From the NCBI GenBank assembly GCA_016718135.1, contig JADKEF010000001.1, forward strand, positions 679,001-743,000: a DNA stretch of 64,000 bases. Reading direction: 5' to 3'. The DNA comes from Acidobacteriota bacterium. GTDB taxonomy: Bacteria > Acidobacteriota > Blastocatellia > Pyrinomonadales > Pyrinomonadaceae. Under the pieces are notes generated by a model, which did not search any database, was not told where the DNA came from, and saw only the letters and a list, made by a program, of their open reading frames with translations. Below, piece after piece: positions 41,410-49,614 of this stretch. How positions within the stretch are numbered: the first letter of the stretch is position 1; the number at the start of each line of letters is the position of its first letter. The position numbers and the translations under genes are program-made.

Positions 41410-42650
41410 TATTGTGCCTCGGGAACGCTGCCAAATCCGCCGTCGAAGAATGCGCGGGCCTTAGAGATGGCCGGGGCGATTCCGGTCAGATGGTTGAATG
41501 TCGCCGGGATCATCGCGGTTTTGACTCGTGAAGCCGGCACGCCATTTCGCCGCATTGCGTCGATAGCCACACGGGTGTTTTCCGGACTGACGACAAAATC
41601 TTTATCGACGTAGATCATCAACATCGGTGAGCTCGGCGACCAATTATAGACGTCGTTTTCCTGGAGCATTCGGACGAACGGATTCGATTTATCGTTACGC
41701 TGCATCGCCCGCAGAAAACCCGGCTGCAGAACATTTTCGAGTCGATTTTGCGACCGCATCAACGTCGTCGTAATGCCGATATTCTTGATCACCCCTTCGT
41801 CCGACGGGCTGAGCCGATAGTTTACGCCGAGAGCGTTGGCGAGGGCTGTTTTGTAAAAAGTGTTCAGCTTGATGCCTTTCTGTTTGTTGAGATAGTTGGT
41901 CGCGTACGACATCAGATACAGCCGAAGAACAAAGCCGGTCTGCTCGCCTGTTTCCTCGAGCATGAACTTGCGCGTCGTGCCTGAGAGATCGTACGGCCCG
42001 CTCGCGGGAGCACTGCGTGTGACCTGATATTCTTCGTTCATGTAAGACTGCAGCGAGCGAGTCAACGCCATTGCAACGCCGCCGCCTTCGCTGTAGCCGG
42101 TGATGAAAAGCTCGCGCCCGATGCGATAGTTCTTTTGTCGTGAGAATGCACGAACGGCTGAGATCATGTCCATTCCCGAACGCGCGTTCACGGCACTCAG
42201 CGGATACGGATGCGCTCCTTTGTGATCGCCTAGGCCAAGATAGTCCGGCAGAATAACGGCGTATCCGCCGCTCGCAAATCCGGTGATCGCCTCGATCGTC
42301 TCCGGAGCCTCGCCTTTTCCTTTGAACTTCGACGGCGACCGATCACGATCAACCGTCGTTCCATGACAATAAACGACTAACCCTTTCGGAGCACCGCCGA
42401 CCGGCCAGGCGACAAGGCCTGTCAGATTCACCTTCTTTTTGTTTACATCGATCGACGAATACGTGATCTTGTAAAGCTCTACGTTACTCGTTGCCGCTGA
42501 CGGTGCGAATTCACCGAACGCCTTCGTCATTCGCTCGTTTACATCGGCGACGGACATCGTGCCGTTTGAAGCGGACGAAACGAGCGTCTGTCCGGAAACG
42601 GAGACAGCAAAAAGAACGAGTGTGAATAGGAAAAGTCGGAGCGCTTTCAT
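41409..42650 (-). CDS. Secreted alpha/beta-hydrolase (lipase/esterase type)
   Basis: 413-aa exported hydrolase. A signal peptide (about 1-20, ending SVSGQ) precedes the alpha/beta-hydrolase fold. The oxyanion region is GLVVYCHGTTVDRDRSPS. The nucleophile elbow is GYSEGGGVAMAL (Ser about residue 190), and the C-terminal catalytic region includes VDKDFVVSPENTR and ATFNHLTG (candidate Asp and His). The length and N-terminal strand pattern fit secretory-lipase-like enzymes of Bacteroidetes and Acidobacteriota. It is the first gene of an operon with a 96-aa ORF and a cupin protein. Confidence 0.82.
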   Translation of the reverse strand: MKALRLFLFTLVLFAVSVSGQTLVSSASNGTMSVADVNERMTKAFGEFAPSAATSNVELYKITYSSIDVNKKKVNLTGLVAWPVGGAPKGLVVYCHGTTVDRDRSPSKFKGKGEAPETIEAITGFASGGYAVILPDYLGLGDHKGAHPYPLSAVNARSGMDMISAVRAFSRQKNYRIGRELFITGYSEGGGVAMALTRSLQSYMNEEYQVTRSAPASGPYDLSGTTRKFMLEETGEQTGFVLRLYLMSYATNYLNKQKGIKLNTFYKTALANALGVNYRLSPSDEGVIKNIGITTTLMRSQNRLENVLQPGFLRAMQRNDKSNPFVRMLQENDVYNWSPSSPMLMIYVDKDFVVSPENTRVAIDAMRRNGVPASRVKTAMIPATFNHLTGIAPAISKARAFFDGGFGSVPEAQ

Positions 42651-42668
42651 ATTTCCCCCTGGATGGTT

Positions 42669-43130
42669 TTATTGTTTGCTGATGATCTCAGATTGGATCG
42701 TATTCGCAATATAACATTTTTCGTGGGCTTCGTGGTGGAGGCGGGCGATGTCTTCGGCGGTCGGGAGTTTGTCGCCGGTCCAGGCGATCTGCGGTTCGAG
42801 CGTGATCGTCGAAACCCATTGCCGTCCGTCGTCCATCGAGGTCATCTCGCCGACGGCGTTATCTTCGTAGGACTCAATATTAAATCCCATCGTCGCCGCC
42901 AGCCACAGAAACGTCAGCATATGACAAGACGAAGCCGCCGCCACCAAAGCCTCCTCCGGATCAACCGCCGCCTCAATCGAATACGGAAGGCGAACCGCAT
43001 GCGGCGAAGAACTCGCCGGAACAGTCACCCCACCATCAAACTCCCACGAATGCCCGCGAGTATAGCGGTTCTTTGTGAATGTGTCGGGTGCGTCGGATTT
43101 CCAGGTGATTTTGGCGATGTATGTGGACAT
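42669..43130 (-). CDS. OsmC-family peroxiredoxin-like protein
   Basis: 153-aa OsmC/Ohr-fold protein that would reduce organic or inorganic hydroperoxides with paired cysteines. The catalytic cysteine is in SSCHMLTFLWLA (about residue 69) and the second is in KCYIANTI near the C-terminus, matching the family's spacing. The N-terminus ITWKSDAPDTF and the His/Trp-rich RGHSWEFDGG segment are typical of the OsmC subgroup. It lies 12 nt after a small membrane-protein gene. Confidence 0.88.
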   Translation of the reverse strand: MSTYIAKITWKSDAPDTFTKNRYTRGHSWEFDGGVTVPASSSPHAVRLPYSIEAAVDPEEALVAAASSCHMLTFLWLAATMGFNIESYEDNAVGEMTSMDDGRQWVSTITLEPQIAWTGDKLPTAEDIARLHHEAHEKCYIANTIQSEIISKQ

Positions 43131-43142
43131 TATTACTCTCCG

Positions 43143-43421
43143 TTATAACTTCGAACCACAAATAATATGAAAAGGTATGTTGCCGGAAATGTTACTGCGG
43201 ACACCAACAATAGAACGGCGTTCTGAACCCCCCTTACCTAACGAAATGACCACTAGTGCCGCGATTATGAGAACAAGTGCTAAGGGCCCAACCAAGAAGA
43301 GGAAGCCCACCGAGGAGTATCCGCGGGCATATCCGTCCTGAAGGACAATTGCGAGGGCGGCTAAAAGTACGCCGCATACAACTGGAGACAACAACGCTAT
43401 TGTTCTTGGAACATGTTTCAT
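43143..43421 (-). CDS. Small two-helix membrane protein
   Basis: 92-aa protein with hydrophobic segments at about residues 7-28 and 38-60 and a charged tail. No known domain. It is squeezed between asnS (4-nt gap) and the OsmC gene (12-nt gap) on the same strand, which argues that it is translated, but no clear Shine-Dalgarno is seen. Confidence 0.55.
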   Translation of the reverse strand: MKHVPRTIALLSPVVCGVLLAALAIVLQDGYARGYSSVGFLFLVGPLALVLIIAALVVISLGKGGSERRSIVGVRSNISGNIPFHIICGSKL

Positions 43422-43425
43422 CTAA

Positions 43426-44736
43426 TTACGGTCTTAGCCTATACAACATCCTCGGAAACGGAATGGTTTCGCGGACGTGTTCGATGCCGGCCATCCAGGC
43501 GGTGCAGCGTTCGATGCCCATGCCGAAGCCGGCGTGGGGGACGCTGCCGTAGCGTCTTAGATCTAGATACCATTCGAACGACTCACGCGGGAGGCCGTGG
43601 GCTTCGATCTGCTTTTCGAGGTATTCGAGGTTAGCGGCGCGTTCGCCGCCGCCGATTATTTCGCCGTAGCCTTCGGGGGCGAGCAGGTCGATGCCGAGGG
43701 CGCATTCGGGGCGGTCTTTGTCCACCTCGAAGTAGAATCCCTTGATCGCGGTCGGGAAGTGGTGCACAAATACCGGTTTGCCGTGCTGCGTCGAGAGATA
43801 TGTCTCGTCCGGTGCTCCGAAATCGCCGCCCCATTCAAAATTGTTCTCGAGTTCGCCCTTTGCGTGGCCTTCCTGCAGCATTTTGACGGCATCGTCGTAG
43901 TGCAGACGCGGGAACGGTGAATTTATTGCCTCGAGTATCGTCGTATCGCGTTCGAGCGTCTTCAATTCTTCCTGGCGGTCGGTCAGCACGCGTTCGACGA
44001 TCGAGAGGATCATGCGTTCGCCGAGATCCATCATGTCTTCATAGCCCGCGTACGCGACTTCAGGCTCCACCATCCAGAATTCGGTAAGGTGACGGCGTGT
44101 TTTCGACTTCTCGGCACGAAAAGTCGGGCCGAAAGCGTACGATTTACCAAAAGCAGCAGCCGTCGCTTCGTTATAAAGCTGTCCCGACTGCGTCAGATAG
44201 GCCTTCTGGTCGTCAAAATAGTCTACCTCGAACAAAGTCGTTGTTCCTTCACAGGCGGCGGGCGTAAAGATCGGCGTGTCAGCCAGCGTAAACCCGTCAT
44301 TATCAAAGAAATCACGCACCGCTTTGATCACCGTATGCCTGATCTTCAACACCGCGTGCTGTTTTTTCGAACGGATCCACAGATGGCGGTTGTCCATCAG
44401 GAATTCGGTGCCGTGTTCCTTCGGCGTGATGGGATAATCGTGCGTATTTTGGACGACTTCGAGGCCGGTGACGTCGAGTTCGACGCCGAGCGAAGACCGT
44501 GTGTCTTCTTTTACCGTTCCGGTGACGATTATCGAGCTTTCTTGCCCGAGCGAGTCCGCCAGATCGTACAACGCCTCGTCATTGGGCTTAAAAACAACGC
44601 CCTGAACAATGCCCGTCCCGTCGCGGAGCTGCAAAAACACCAGTTTGCCGCTCGAACGCGCGTTATAAAGCCAGCCCTTCACAACGACCGACTCGCCGAT
44701 GTGGTCTTTTAGTTGGTTGATATATGTTTGCTTCAT
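43426..44736 (-). CDS. asnS: Asparaginyl-tRNA synthetase
   Basis: 436-aa class IIb synthetase that charges tRNA-Asn. The N-terminal OB-fold anticodon domain (about 1-100) contains GWLYNARSSGKLVFLQLRDG. Motif 2 is FRAEKSKTRRHLTEFWMVEPE, motif 3 ends in GFGMGIERCTAWMAG, and the C-terminal tail is IPFPRMLYRLRP, which marks AsnRS rather than AspRS. The length is normal, and the start MKQTYINQLKDHIGE is usual. The two small genes after it lie on the same strand with very short gaps. Confidence 0.95.
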   Translation of the reverse strand: MKQTYINQLKDHIGESVVVKGWLYNARSSGKLVFLQLRDGTGIVQGVVFKPNDEALYDLADSLGQESSIIVTGTVKEDTRSSLGVELDVTGLEVVQNTHDYPITPKEHGTEFLMDNRHLWIRSKKQHAVLKIRHTVIKAVRDFFDNDGFTLADTPIFTPAACEGTTTLFEVDYFDDQKAYLTQSGQLYNEATAAAFGKSYAFGPTFRAEKSKTRRHLTEFWMVEPEVAYAGYEDMMDLGERMILSIVERVLTDRQEELKTLERDTTILEAINSPFPRLHYDDAVKMLQEGHAKGELENNFEWGGDFGAPDETYLSTQHGKPVFVHHFPTAIKGFYFEVDKDRPECALGIDLLAPEGYGEIIGGGERAANLEYLEKQIEAHGLPRESFEWYLDLRRYGSVPHAGFGMGIERCTAWMAGIEHVRETIPFPRMLYRLRP

Positions 44737-44879
44737 GTATTTGATTAACTTTTAGGAGATTTTAGAAGAAAACATTTGGAAACGCGAGTATGAACGACAG
44801 TTCTCAGTGGATACGGAAATCCGGAGACGACGGAACTGGATACCTCCCACCGGCGGGAGGCCGCGATCCGCTAGCTAGA

Positions 44880-45068
44880 GCCCTCAACCCTCTGGCCGGA
44901 GCACACAGTTCGCTAACCCAAGCCCTCAGGTCGCTGACCCAAGCCCACAGGGCGCTGACCCAAGCCCTCAGGTCGCGGACCCAAGCCCTCAGGTCGCGGA
45001 CCCAAGCCCTCAGGTCGCCGATCCAAGCCCTCAGGTCGCGGACCCAAGCTCACACGGCGGCTCGCCGG
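44880..45068. repeat. 21-bp minisatellite, about nine units
   Basis: Units of 21 bp such as GCCCTCAGGTCGCGGACCCA(A) begin at 44880, 44901, 44922, 44943, 44964, 44985, 45006, 45027 and 45048. The central five or six are nearly identical, and both ends decay. A 109-residue open frame (44790-45119) reads through it as (ALRSRTQ)n only because 21 is divisible by 3. It lacks a ribosome-binding site and any other protein feature, so I treat it as non-coding. It lies 0.1 kb upstream of an ABC exporter gene. Confidence 0.85.
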
Positions 45069-45170
45069 TTACCCAGACGTGCGGGTCATGGCAACAGACT
45101 TTCGATCCAATCCGAATAATGCCGCGTTTGACTTTACTTCCCGCAATTATCACACTCAATCTACCGCAAA

Positions 45171-47003
45171 ATGGCAGAAGAAAAGAAGAAAAAGAAGGTA
45201 AATTACGCGACCGCGTGGGCTGAGGCTCGGAAGATCATGTGGAACGCTCGTTGGCGGCTGCTTGTGGGCAGCTTGCTGATGCTTGTTTCGCGGCTCGCGG
45301 GCATGGTTTTGCCGGCTTCGACGAAATACATCGGCGACGAGGTTTTCACGAATCAGCGTTACGAGTTGATCAAATGGATCGCGCTCGCGATCGGCATTTC
45401 GACACTGGTGCAGGGAATTACAAGCTTTGCTTTGTCGCAGATCCTCGGCGTGGCGGCCCAACTCGCGATCACAAACATGCGAATGCGTGTGCAATCGCAC
45501 ATCGAACGCCTGCCGATAAGCTATTTTGACTCGACGCAGACCGGCCAGCTCATCTCGCGCATCATGAGCGACGCCGAAGGCATCCGAAATCTTGTCGGAA
45601 CCGGCCTCGGACAGATCCTGGGCGGCATTGTCACGGCGACGATCGCTATCGGCGTGCTTTTCTATCTTAATTGGCAGTTGACGTCCGTCACGCTTGTCGT
45701 TTTAGTTATCTTCGGCGCCGTGCTGATGTACGCATTTAAGGTGCTACGGCCGATCTTTCGCGAACGCGGCGAGATAAATGCCGAAGTTACCGGACGCCTA
45801 ACTGAATCTCTGGGCGGCATTCGCATCGTTAAGGCGTACACGGCGGAGAAACGCGAGGAACTTTCGTTCACACGCGGGGCGCATCGCCTGTTTCGCAACA
45901 TAGCCCGATCCGTCACTGGCGTTTCCGCCATCGGTTCCTTCTCATCCATCATCATCGGCGCTGTCGCGGTCGTCATGATCTTGATCGGCGGCAACGCGGT
46001 TCAGTCGGGGACAATGACGCTCGGCGATTTCCTGATGTACATCTCGTTCACCTTCCTCCTCGCGATGCCAGTTTTCGAGCTGACCTCAGTCGGCACGCAG
46101 ATTACCGAGGCGTTGGCCGGTTTAGATCGCATCCGCGAAGTGATGGCGATGAAAACTGAGACCGACGAAGACAAAAGCCGCGACGCTCTGCCCGCGATCG
46201 ATGGGAAGATCGAGTTCGACGATGTGTATTTCGAGTACGACAAGGACGTGCCCGTGCTAAAAGGCGTGTCGTTCCGTGCCGAAGCAGGAGCGACAACTGC
46301 TCTTGTCGGATCAAGCGGCTCCGGCAAATCGACAATACTCAGCCTCGTCCTCAATTTTATCCAACCAACGACCGGAACGATCAAAGTCGACGGCAAAGAC
46401 CTGCAATCCGTGAAACTCCGCGACTACCGTAGCCATCTCGGCGTGGTTTTGCAGGACAATTTTCTGTTCGACGGCACTATCCTCGACAACATTCGCTTCT
46501 CAAATCCCGAAGCGAATCTCGAAAAGATCAAAGAGATCTGCCAAATTGCCAACGCCGACGAGTTTATCGAGAAATTCCCGAACGGCTACGACACCATCGT
46601 CGGCGAACGCGGCGTAAAACTCTCCGGCGGCCAACGCCAACGCATCGCAATCGCCCGCGCCTTGCTCGCCGACCCGCGAATCCTGATCCTCGACGAAGCG
46701 ACGTCTAGCCTAGACAGTGAATCCGAAGCGTTGATACAGGAAGGATTGAACAATCTCCGAAAGGGAAGAACGACATTCGTCATCGCCCACCGCCTTTCAA
46801 CCATCCGCAGTGCCGATCAGATCCTCGTCGTTGAAGCCGGGGAGATCCTCGAACGCGGCAGCCATGACGAGTTGATCGCCCTCGACGGCCGATACAAACA
46901 GCTATATGATAAGCAGTACCGTTTCGAACAAAATCTTTTTGTAAACCCCGGCGAGGATTTTACAGGCAAACCGCCTGAGGCTCTCTCGCAAACGAAACTA
47001 TAG
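45171..47003 (+). CDS. ABC exporter, fused membrane and ATPase domains (MsbA-like)
   Basis: 610-aa half-transporter. The N-terminal six-helix membrane domain spans about residues 20-330. The ATPase domain (about 345-590) has Walker A GSSGSGKST, Q-loop in VVLQDNFLFDGTI, signature LSGGQRQRIAIARALL, Walker B ILILDEATSSLDSE and switch His in FVIAHRLSTI. Homodimers of this type export lipids or drugs, and MsbA-like lipid A flipping is one possibility. The Lys-rich N-terminus precedes the first helix. A 147-aa DUF6526 gene follows after 17 nt and may share the transcript. Confidence 0.9.
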   Translation: MAEEKKKKKVNYATAWAEARKIMWNARWRLLVGSLLMLVSRLAGMVLPASTKYIGDEVFTNQRYELIKWIALAIGISTLVQGITSFALSQILGVAAQLAITNMRMRVQSHIERLPISYFDSTQTGQLISRIMSDAEGIRNLVGTGLGQILGGIVTATIAIGVLFYLNWQLTSVTLVVLVIFGAVLMYAFKVLRPIFRERGEINAEVTGRLTESLGGIRIVKAYTAEKREELSFTRGAHRLFRNIARSVTGVSAIGSFSSIIIGAVAVVMILIGGNAVQSGTMTLGDFLMYISFTFLLAMPVFELTSVGTQITEALAGLDRIREVMAMKTETDEDKSRDALPAIDGKIEFDDVYFEYDKDVPVLKGVSFRAEAGATTALVGSSGSGKSTILSLVLNFIQPTTGTIKVDGKDLQSVKLRDYRSHLGVVLQDNFLFDGTILDNIRFSNPEANLEKIKEICQIANADEFIEKFPNGYDTIVGERGVKLSGGQRQRIAIARALLADPRILILDEATSSLDSESEALIQEGLNNLRKGRTTFVIAHRLSTIRSADQILVVEAGEILERGSHDELIALDGRYKQLYDKQYRFEQNLFVNPGEDFTGKPPEALSQTKL

Positions 47004-47020
47004 AAGGAGACCTGTCCCCG

Positions 47021-47464
47021 ATGGCTGAACAAAATTATTCGAATCACACCCGTTGGTATCCGCTGTTTCACCTCGTAGTGATGCCGTTGCTTGTCCTTAA
47101 CTTTCTATCGCATCTTGTACGGCTATTTATGGCCGCACCGGAAAGCGGGCGGAAGGCCTTAGCGTTCTGGACGCTCCTGAGCTTTGCCCTCATCCTGCTC
47201 GGCCTTGCCTCGCGTCTGCAAGCTCTAAAGGCTCAGGACCGCGTAATACGACTGGAAGAACGTCTCCGCTATCGCGAAGTTCTTTCGCCGGAATTGGTAA
47301 AGAGAGCGGCCGGTCTGCGAACCGGACAGATCATTGCATTGCGATTTGCACCAGATGACGAACTGGCTGGACTTGTCGAGAGAACGTTGAATGGTGAGTT
47401 TGCGAAGACGAAGGAGATCAAACAGGCAATCAAGAATTGGCGCGGCGATCACCTACGCGTCTGA
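47021..47464 (+). CDS. DUF6526-family membrane protein
   Basis: 147-aa protein of the DUF6526 family, function unknown. Two membrane helices are visible (about 15-38 and 48-68), opening with the family's QNYSNHTRWYPLFH motif. A cytoplasmic helical segment follows, with LEERLRYREVLSPELVKRAAGLRTGQIIALRFAPDDEL. The usual length. It lies 17 nt after the ABC exporter gene, and its end overlaps the convergent amgK-like gene by 12 nt. Confidence 0.85.
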   Translation: MAEQNYSNHTRWYPLFHLVVMPLLVLNFLSHLVRLFMAAPESGRKALAFWTLLSFALILLGLASRLQALKAQDRVIRLEERLRYREVLSPELVKRAAGLRTGQIIALRFAPDDELAGLVERTLNGEFAKTKEIKQAIKNWRGDHLRV

Positions 47465-48463
47465 CCGCTCTATCTCACGTGCGAGAACCTTTTGAATACA
47501 GTGAAAACGCCCGAGGCTTTCCGCCGCTCGCAGTGATATGCGGAACATCGGGATGATGAACGGCACAAAGTAAGTCTTGCCGCGGGTAGCTGATTGAAAC
47601 GAGAAAGTTCCTGCAGCCTTGAGACATCGCTGGATCGTTTGGAGGCGGAATTGGTAGGCAAATTCCTCTTCATCGAGCCGCGGCATACCGAGCTTTACAC
47701 GCATTTCGAGAAAGAACTTTCGCTTCTCCGCCAACCACTCACGTGACGGAAGATCGGTTATTCGATCTAACAACAAAGATACTAAGTCATAAGACGCCGA
47801 TCCGATCCGGGCGTCCTGATGGTCGATGATCCGCATTCGATCACGCCCGTCAAGCATCAGATTCGCCGCATGAAAATCACGGTGGCAGAGCACGGACGCG
47901 AATTTATCGAGTTCGGCCGAAAGCTCCAGGAATTCCTCTGATAATTTCGCATCCTCAACCGGCGATAGCTGATGTTTTAGATATGTCTGGAAATAGTGGG
48001 TCTTGAAGAAATCCAATTCCCACTTGAGCTTTTCTGTGTCGAATTTAAGCGTCGATGCGATCGCCTTTGTGTCGAACGCAACATCCGTCGCCTTTTGAAT
48101 ACGAGCGATCAGCGAAATCGCCTCAGCTCTAAGTCGGGAGCGTTTCTCAACGTCCGGACCGGACATTTCGTCGCGAAGAATGCGGTCGCCGAGATCTTCC
48201 TGGATGATGACCCCGAGTGATTCGTCCTGACCGAGTATCTCCGCGACCGGGAGCCCCGCAGTCAGGAACAAACGCGACGAATCCAGATAGGTCTGCTCCG
48301 CTGCATTGAACGGCTCTGGATAAACACACGCCACTGCATGGGCTCCTTGCCACGCGATCCGAAAATACTCGCGCGTGGAAGCGTCCGCCGTTAGTTGAAC
48401 AAACTCCGTCGGCTCGCCGCGATCGGCCAGGAATTTTTCTAAGCGTTTGGCGTGATCTCTCAT
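47453..48463 (-). CDS. amgK: Sugar kinase of the aminoglycoside-phosphotransferase fold (AmgK-like)
   Basis: 336-aa small-molecule kinase. Catalytic motifs are CHRDFHAANLML (catalytic loop Asp and Asn) and IIDHQDARIG (metal-binding Asp). The N-terminal lobe opens LTADASTREYFRI, typical of AmgK. In Pseudomonas, AmgK phosphorylates N-acetylmuramate or N-acetylglucosamine at the anomeric position in a peptidoglycan-recycling route that bypasses MurA. The next gene, upstream in the operon, is a nucleotidyltransferase of MurU type, which overlaps it by 4 nt (ATGA). That context is the main reason for the assignment. Confidence 0.8.
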   Translation of the reverse strand: MRDHAKRLEKFLADRGEPTEFVQLTADASTREYFRIAWQGAHAVACVYPEPFNAAEQTYLDSSRLFLTAGLPVAEILGQDESLGVIIQEDLGDRILRDEMSGPDVEKRSRLRAEAISLIARIQKATDVAFDTKAIASTLKFDTEKLKWELDFFKTHYFQTYLKHQLSPVEDAKLSEEFLELSAELDKFASVLCHRDFHAANLMLDGRDRMRIIDHQDARIGSASYDLVSLLLDRITDLPSREWLAEKRKFFLEMRVKLGMPRLDEEEFAYQFRLQTIQRCLKAAGTFSFQSATRGKTYFVPFIIPMFRISLRAAESLGRFHCIQKVLAREIERSDA

Positions 48464-49464
48464 CTGTTAATTAAGTGGAACGATATAATTCTCGCCCTCA
48501 ACGTATCCTCGCAGTGCTTTCTCGGGATCTCGCTACAGCCACGAACCATATCTGCCCGAACGATCGCAACATTCTCAAAATTCGCACCGGGCTCGATCGT
48601 GACGCCGTCCGCGATGATCGTGCGGTAGAGCGTGGCACCATCGCCGATCGTTACGTCGTCCCAGATAACCGAGTCCTTCAGGCTAACGGCACCAGCCATC
48701 ACGCAGTTTCGACCGAAATGCACATCGCCGCTCTTCATCATCGCGAGTGAAATATCGAGATAACGAGGGATCGTCGAGAGCTCGAACCAACTGCCTTCGG
48801 CAACATGCGCCGCGATCTTTCCACCATTCTTAATGTATGGAATATAGATATCCGTCACCGTGTCCGAATAGACTCCTTTCGGGATCATGTCGAGTATTGC
48901 CGGTTCGAGCACGTGGATCCCGGTGAACATCAACGGAATCGGTATCTCACGCTCCGTGTCGCGAAGTTCCGCCTCGGTGACCGGTGTCGCATGCGGGCCG
49001 AAGTAGTCGATCGCTCCGTCCTTCGTATGAACCACAGTAAACTTCTCGCGTTTATGGTTCTCCTTCAGAACCATCGTCGCGATAGCACCAGACTTCTTGT
49101 GTGCAAGGACCGCTTCTGCGATATCGATGTCGCTTATTATCTTTCCATTAACAATAACGAACGTATCGTTCTCAAGATGTGTTCGAGCAAAATCCAACGC
49201 GCCTGATGTTCCAAGGATCTTGGGCTGCTCGACGGTGTATTCGATGTTGCAGCCGAAATTGCTGCCGTCGCCGAGAGCGTCGATCACCGACTGAGGCTGA
49301 TGATGTAGGTTCACGACGATATCCGTTATGCCAAATTTTGCGATGTATTCCGCGACATAGCCGACCAGTGGCTTGCCCAGGAAGGGAATCGCCGGTTTGG
49401 TGCGATCGATCGTTAATGGAAACAGCCGCGTGCCAAAGCCGGCGGCGAGGATCATGGCCTTCAT
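48460..49464 (-). CDS. murU: Sugar-1-phosphate nucleotidyltransferase (MurU-like) with left-handed beta-helix
   Basis: 334-aa nucleotidyltransferase that makes an NDP-sugar from a sugar 1-phosphate. The N-terminus has the pyrophosphorylase signature MILAAGFGTRLFPLT. HHQPQSVIDAL and VNGKIISDIDIAEAVL support the fold. Unlike the compact (about 220-aa) MurU of Pseudomonas, it carries a C-terminal hexapeptide-type beta-helix (about 240-320, FGRNCVMAGAVSLKDSVIWDD). The adjacent overlapping kinase (AmgK-like) suggests UDP-MurNAc synthesis in cell-wall recycling; a mannose-1-phosphate or glucose-1-phosphate role is an alternative. Confidence 0.75.
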   Translation of the reverse strand: MKAMILAAGFGTRLFPLTIDRTKPAIPFLGKPLVGYVAEYIAKFGITDIVVNLHHQPQSVIDALGDGSNFGCNIEYTVEQPKILGTSGALDFARTHLENDTFVIVNGKIISDIDIAEAVLAHKKSGAIATMVLKENHKREKFTVVHTKDGAIDYFGPHATPVTEAELRDTEREIPIPLMFTGIHVLEPAILDMIPKGVYSDTVTDIYIPYIKNGGKIAAHVAEGSWFELSTIPRYLDISLAMMKSGDVHFGRNCVMAGAVSLKDSVIWDDVTIGDGATLYRTIIADGVTIEPGANFENVAIVRADMVRGCSEIPRKHCEDTLRARIISFHLINR

Positions 49465-49614
49465 ATCGTCGAGAGATCCGAAACTAGATGATACGGGAAC
49501 GCGGAATCGTTTTACAATCGGTGACCTAAAAACATGTTACAGCCCGCTACATGCCGATAGACAATTGCGGCTATCTGCTTTATTGTGAACGGGTAGCAAC
49601 GGTTCACAACTTGT

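Noticed and set aside
44790..45119. 109-aa protein with (ALRSRTQ)n repeats
   Set aside because: The frame exists only because the 21-bp minisatellite is divisible by three. It has no Shine-Dalgarno, and the flanking residues look random.
45171..47464. Defence or secretion cluster around the ABC exporter
   Set aside because: The neighbours are a DUF6526 protein and housekeeping genes; no peptidase domain or outer-membrane partner is present.
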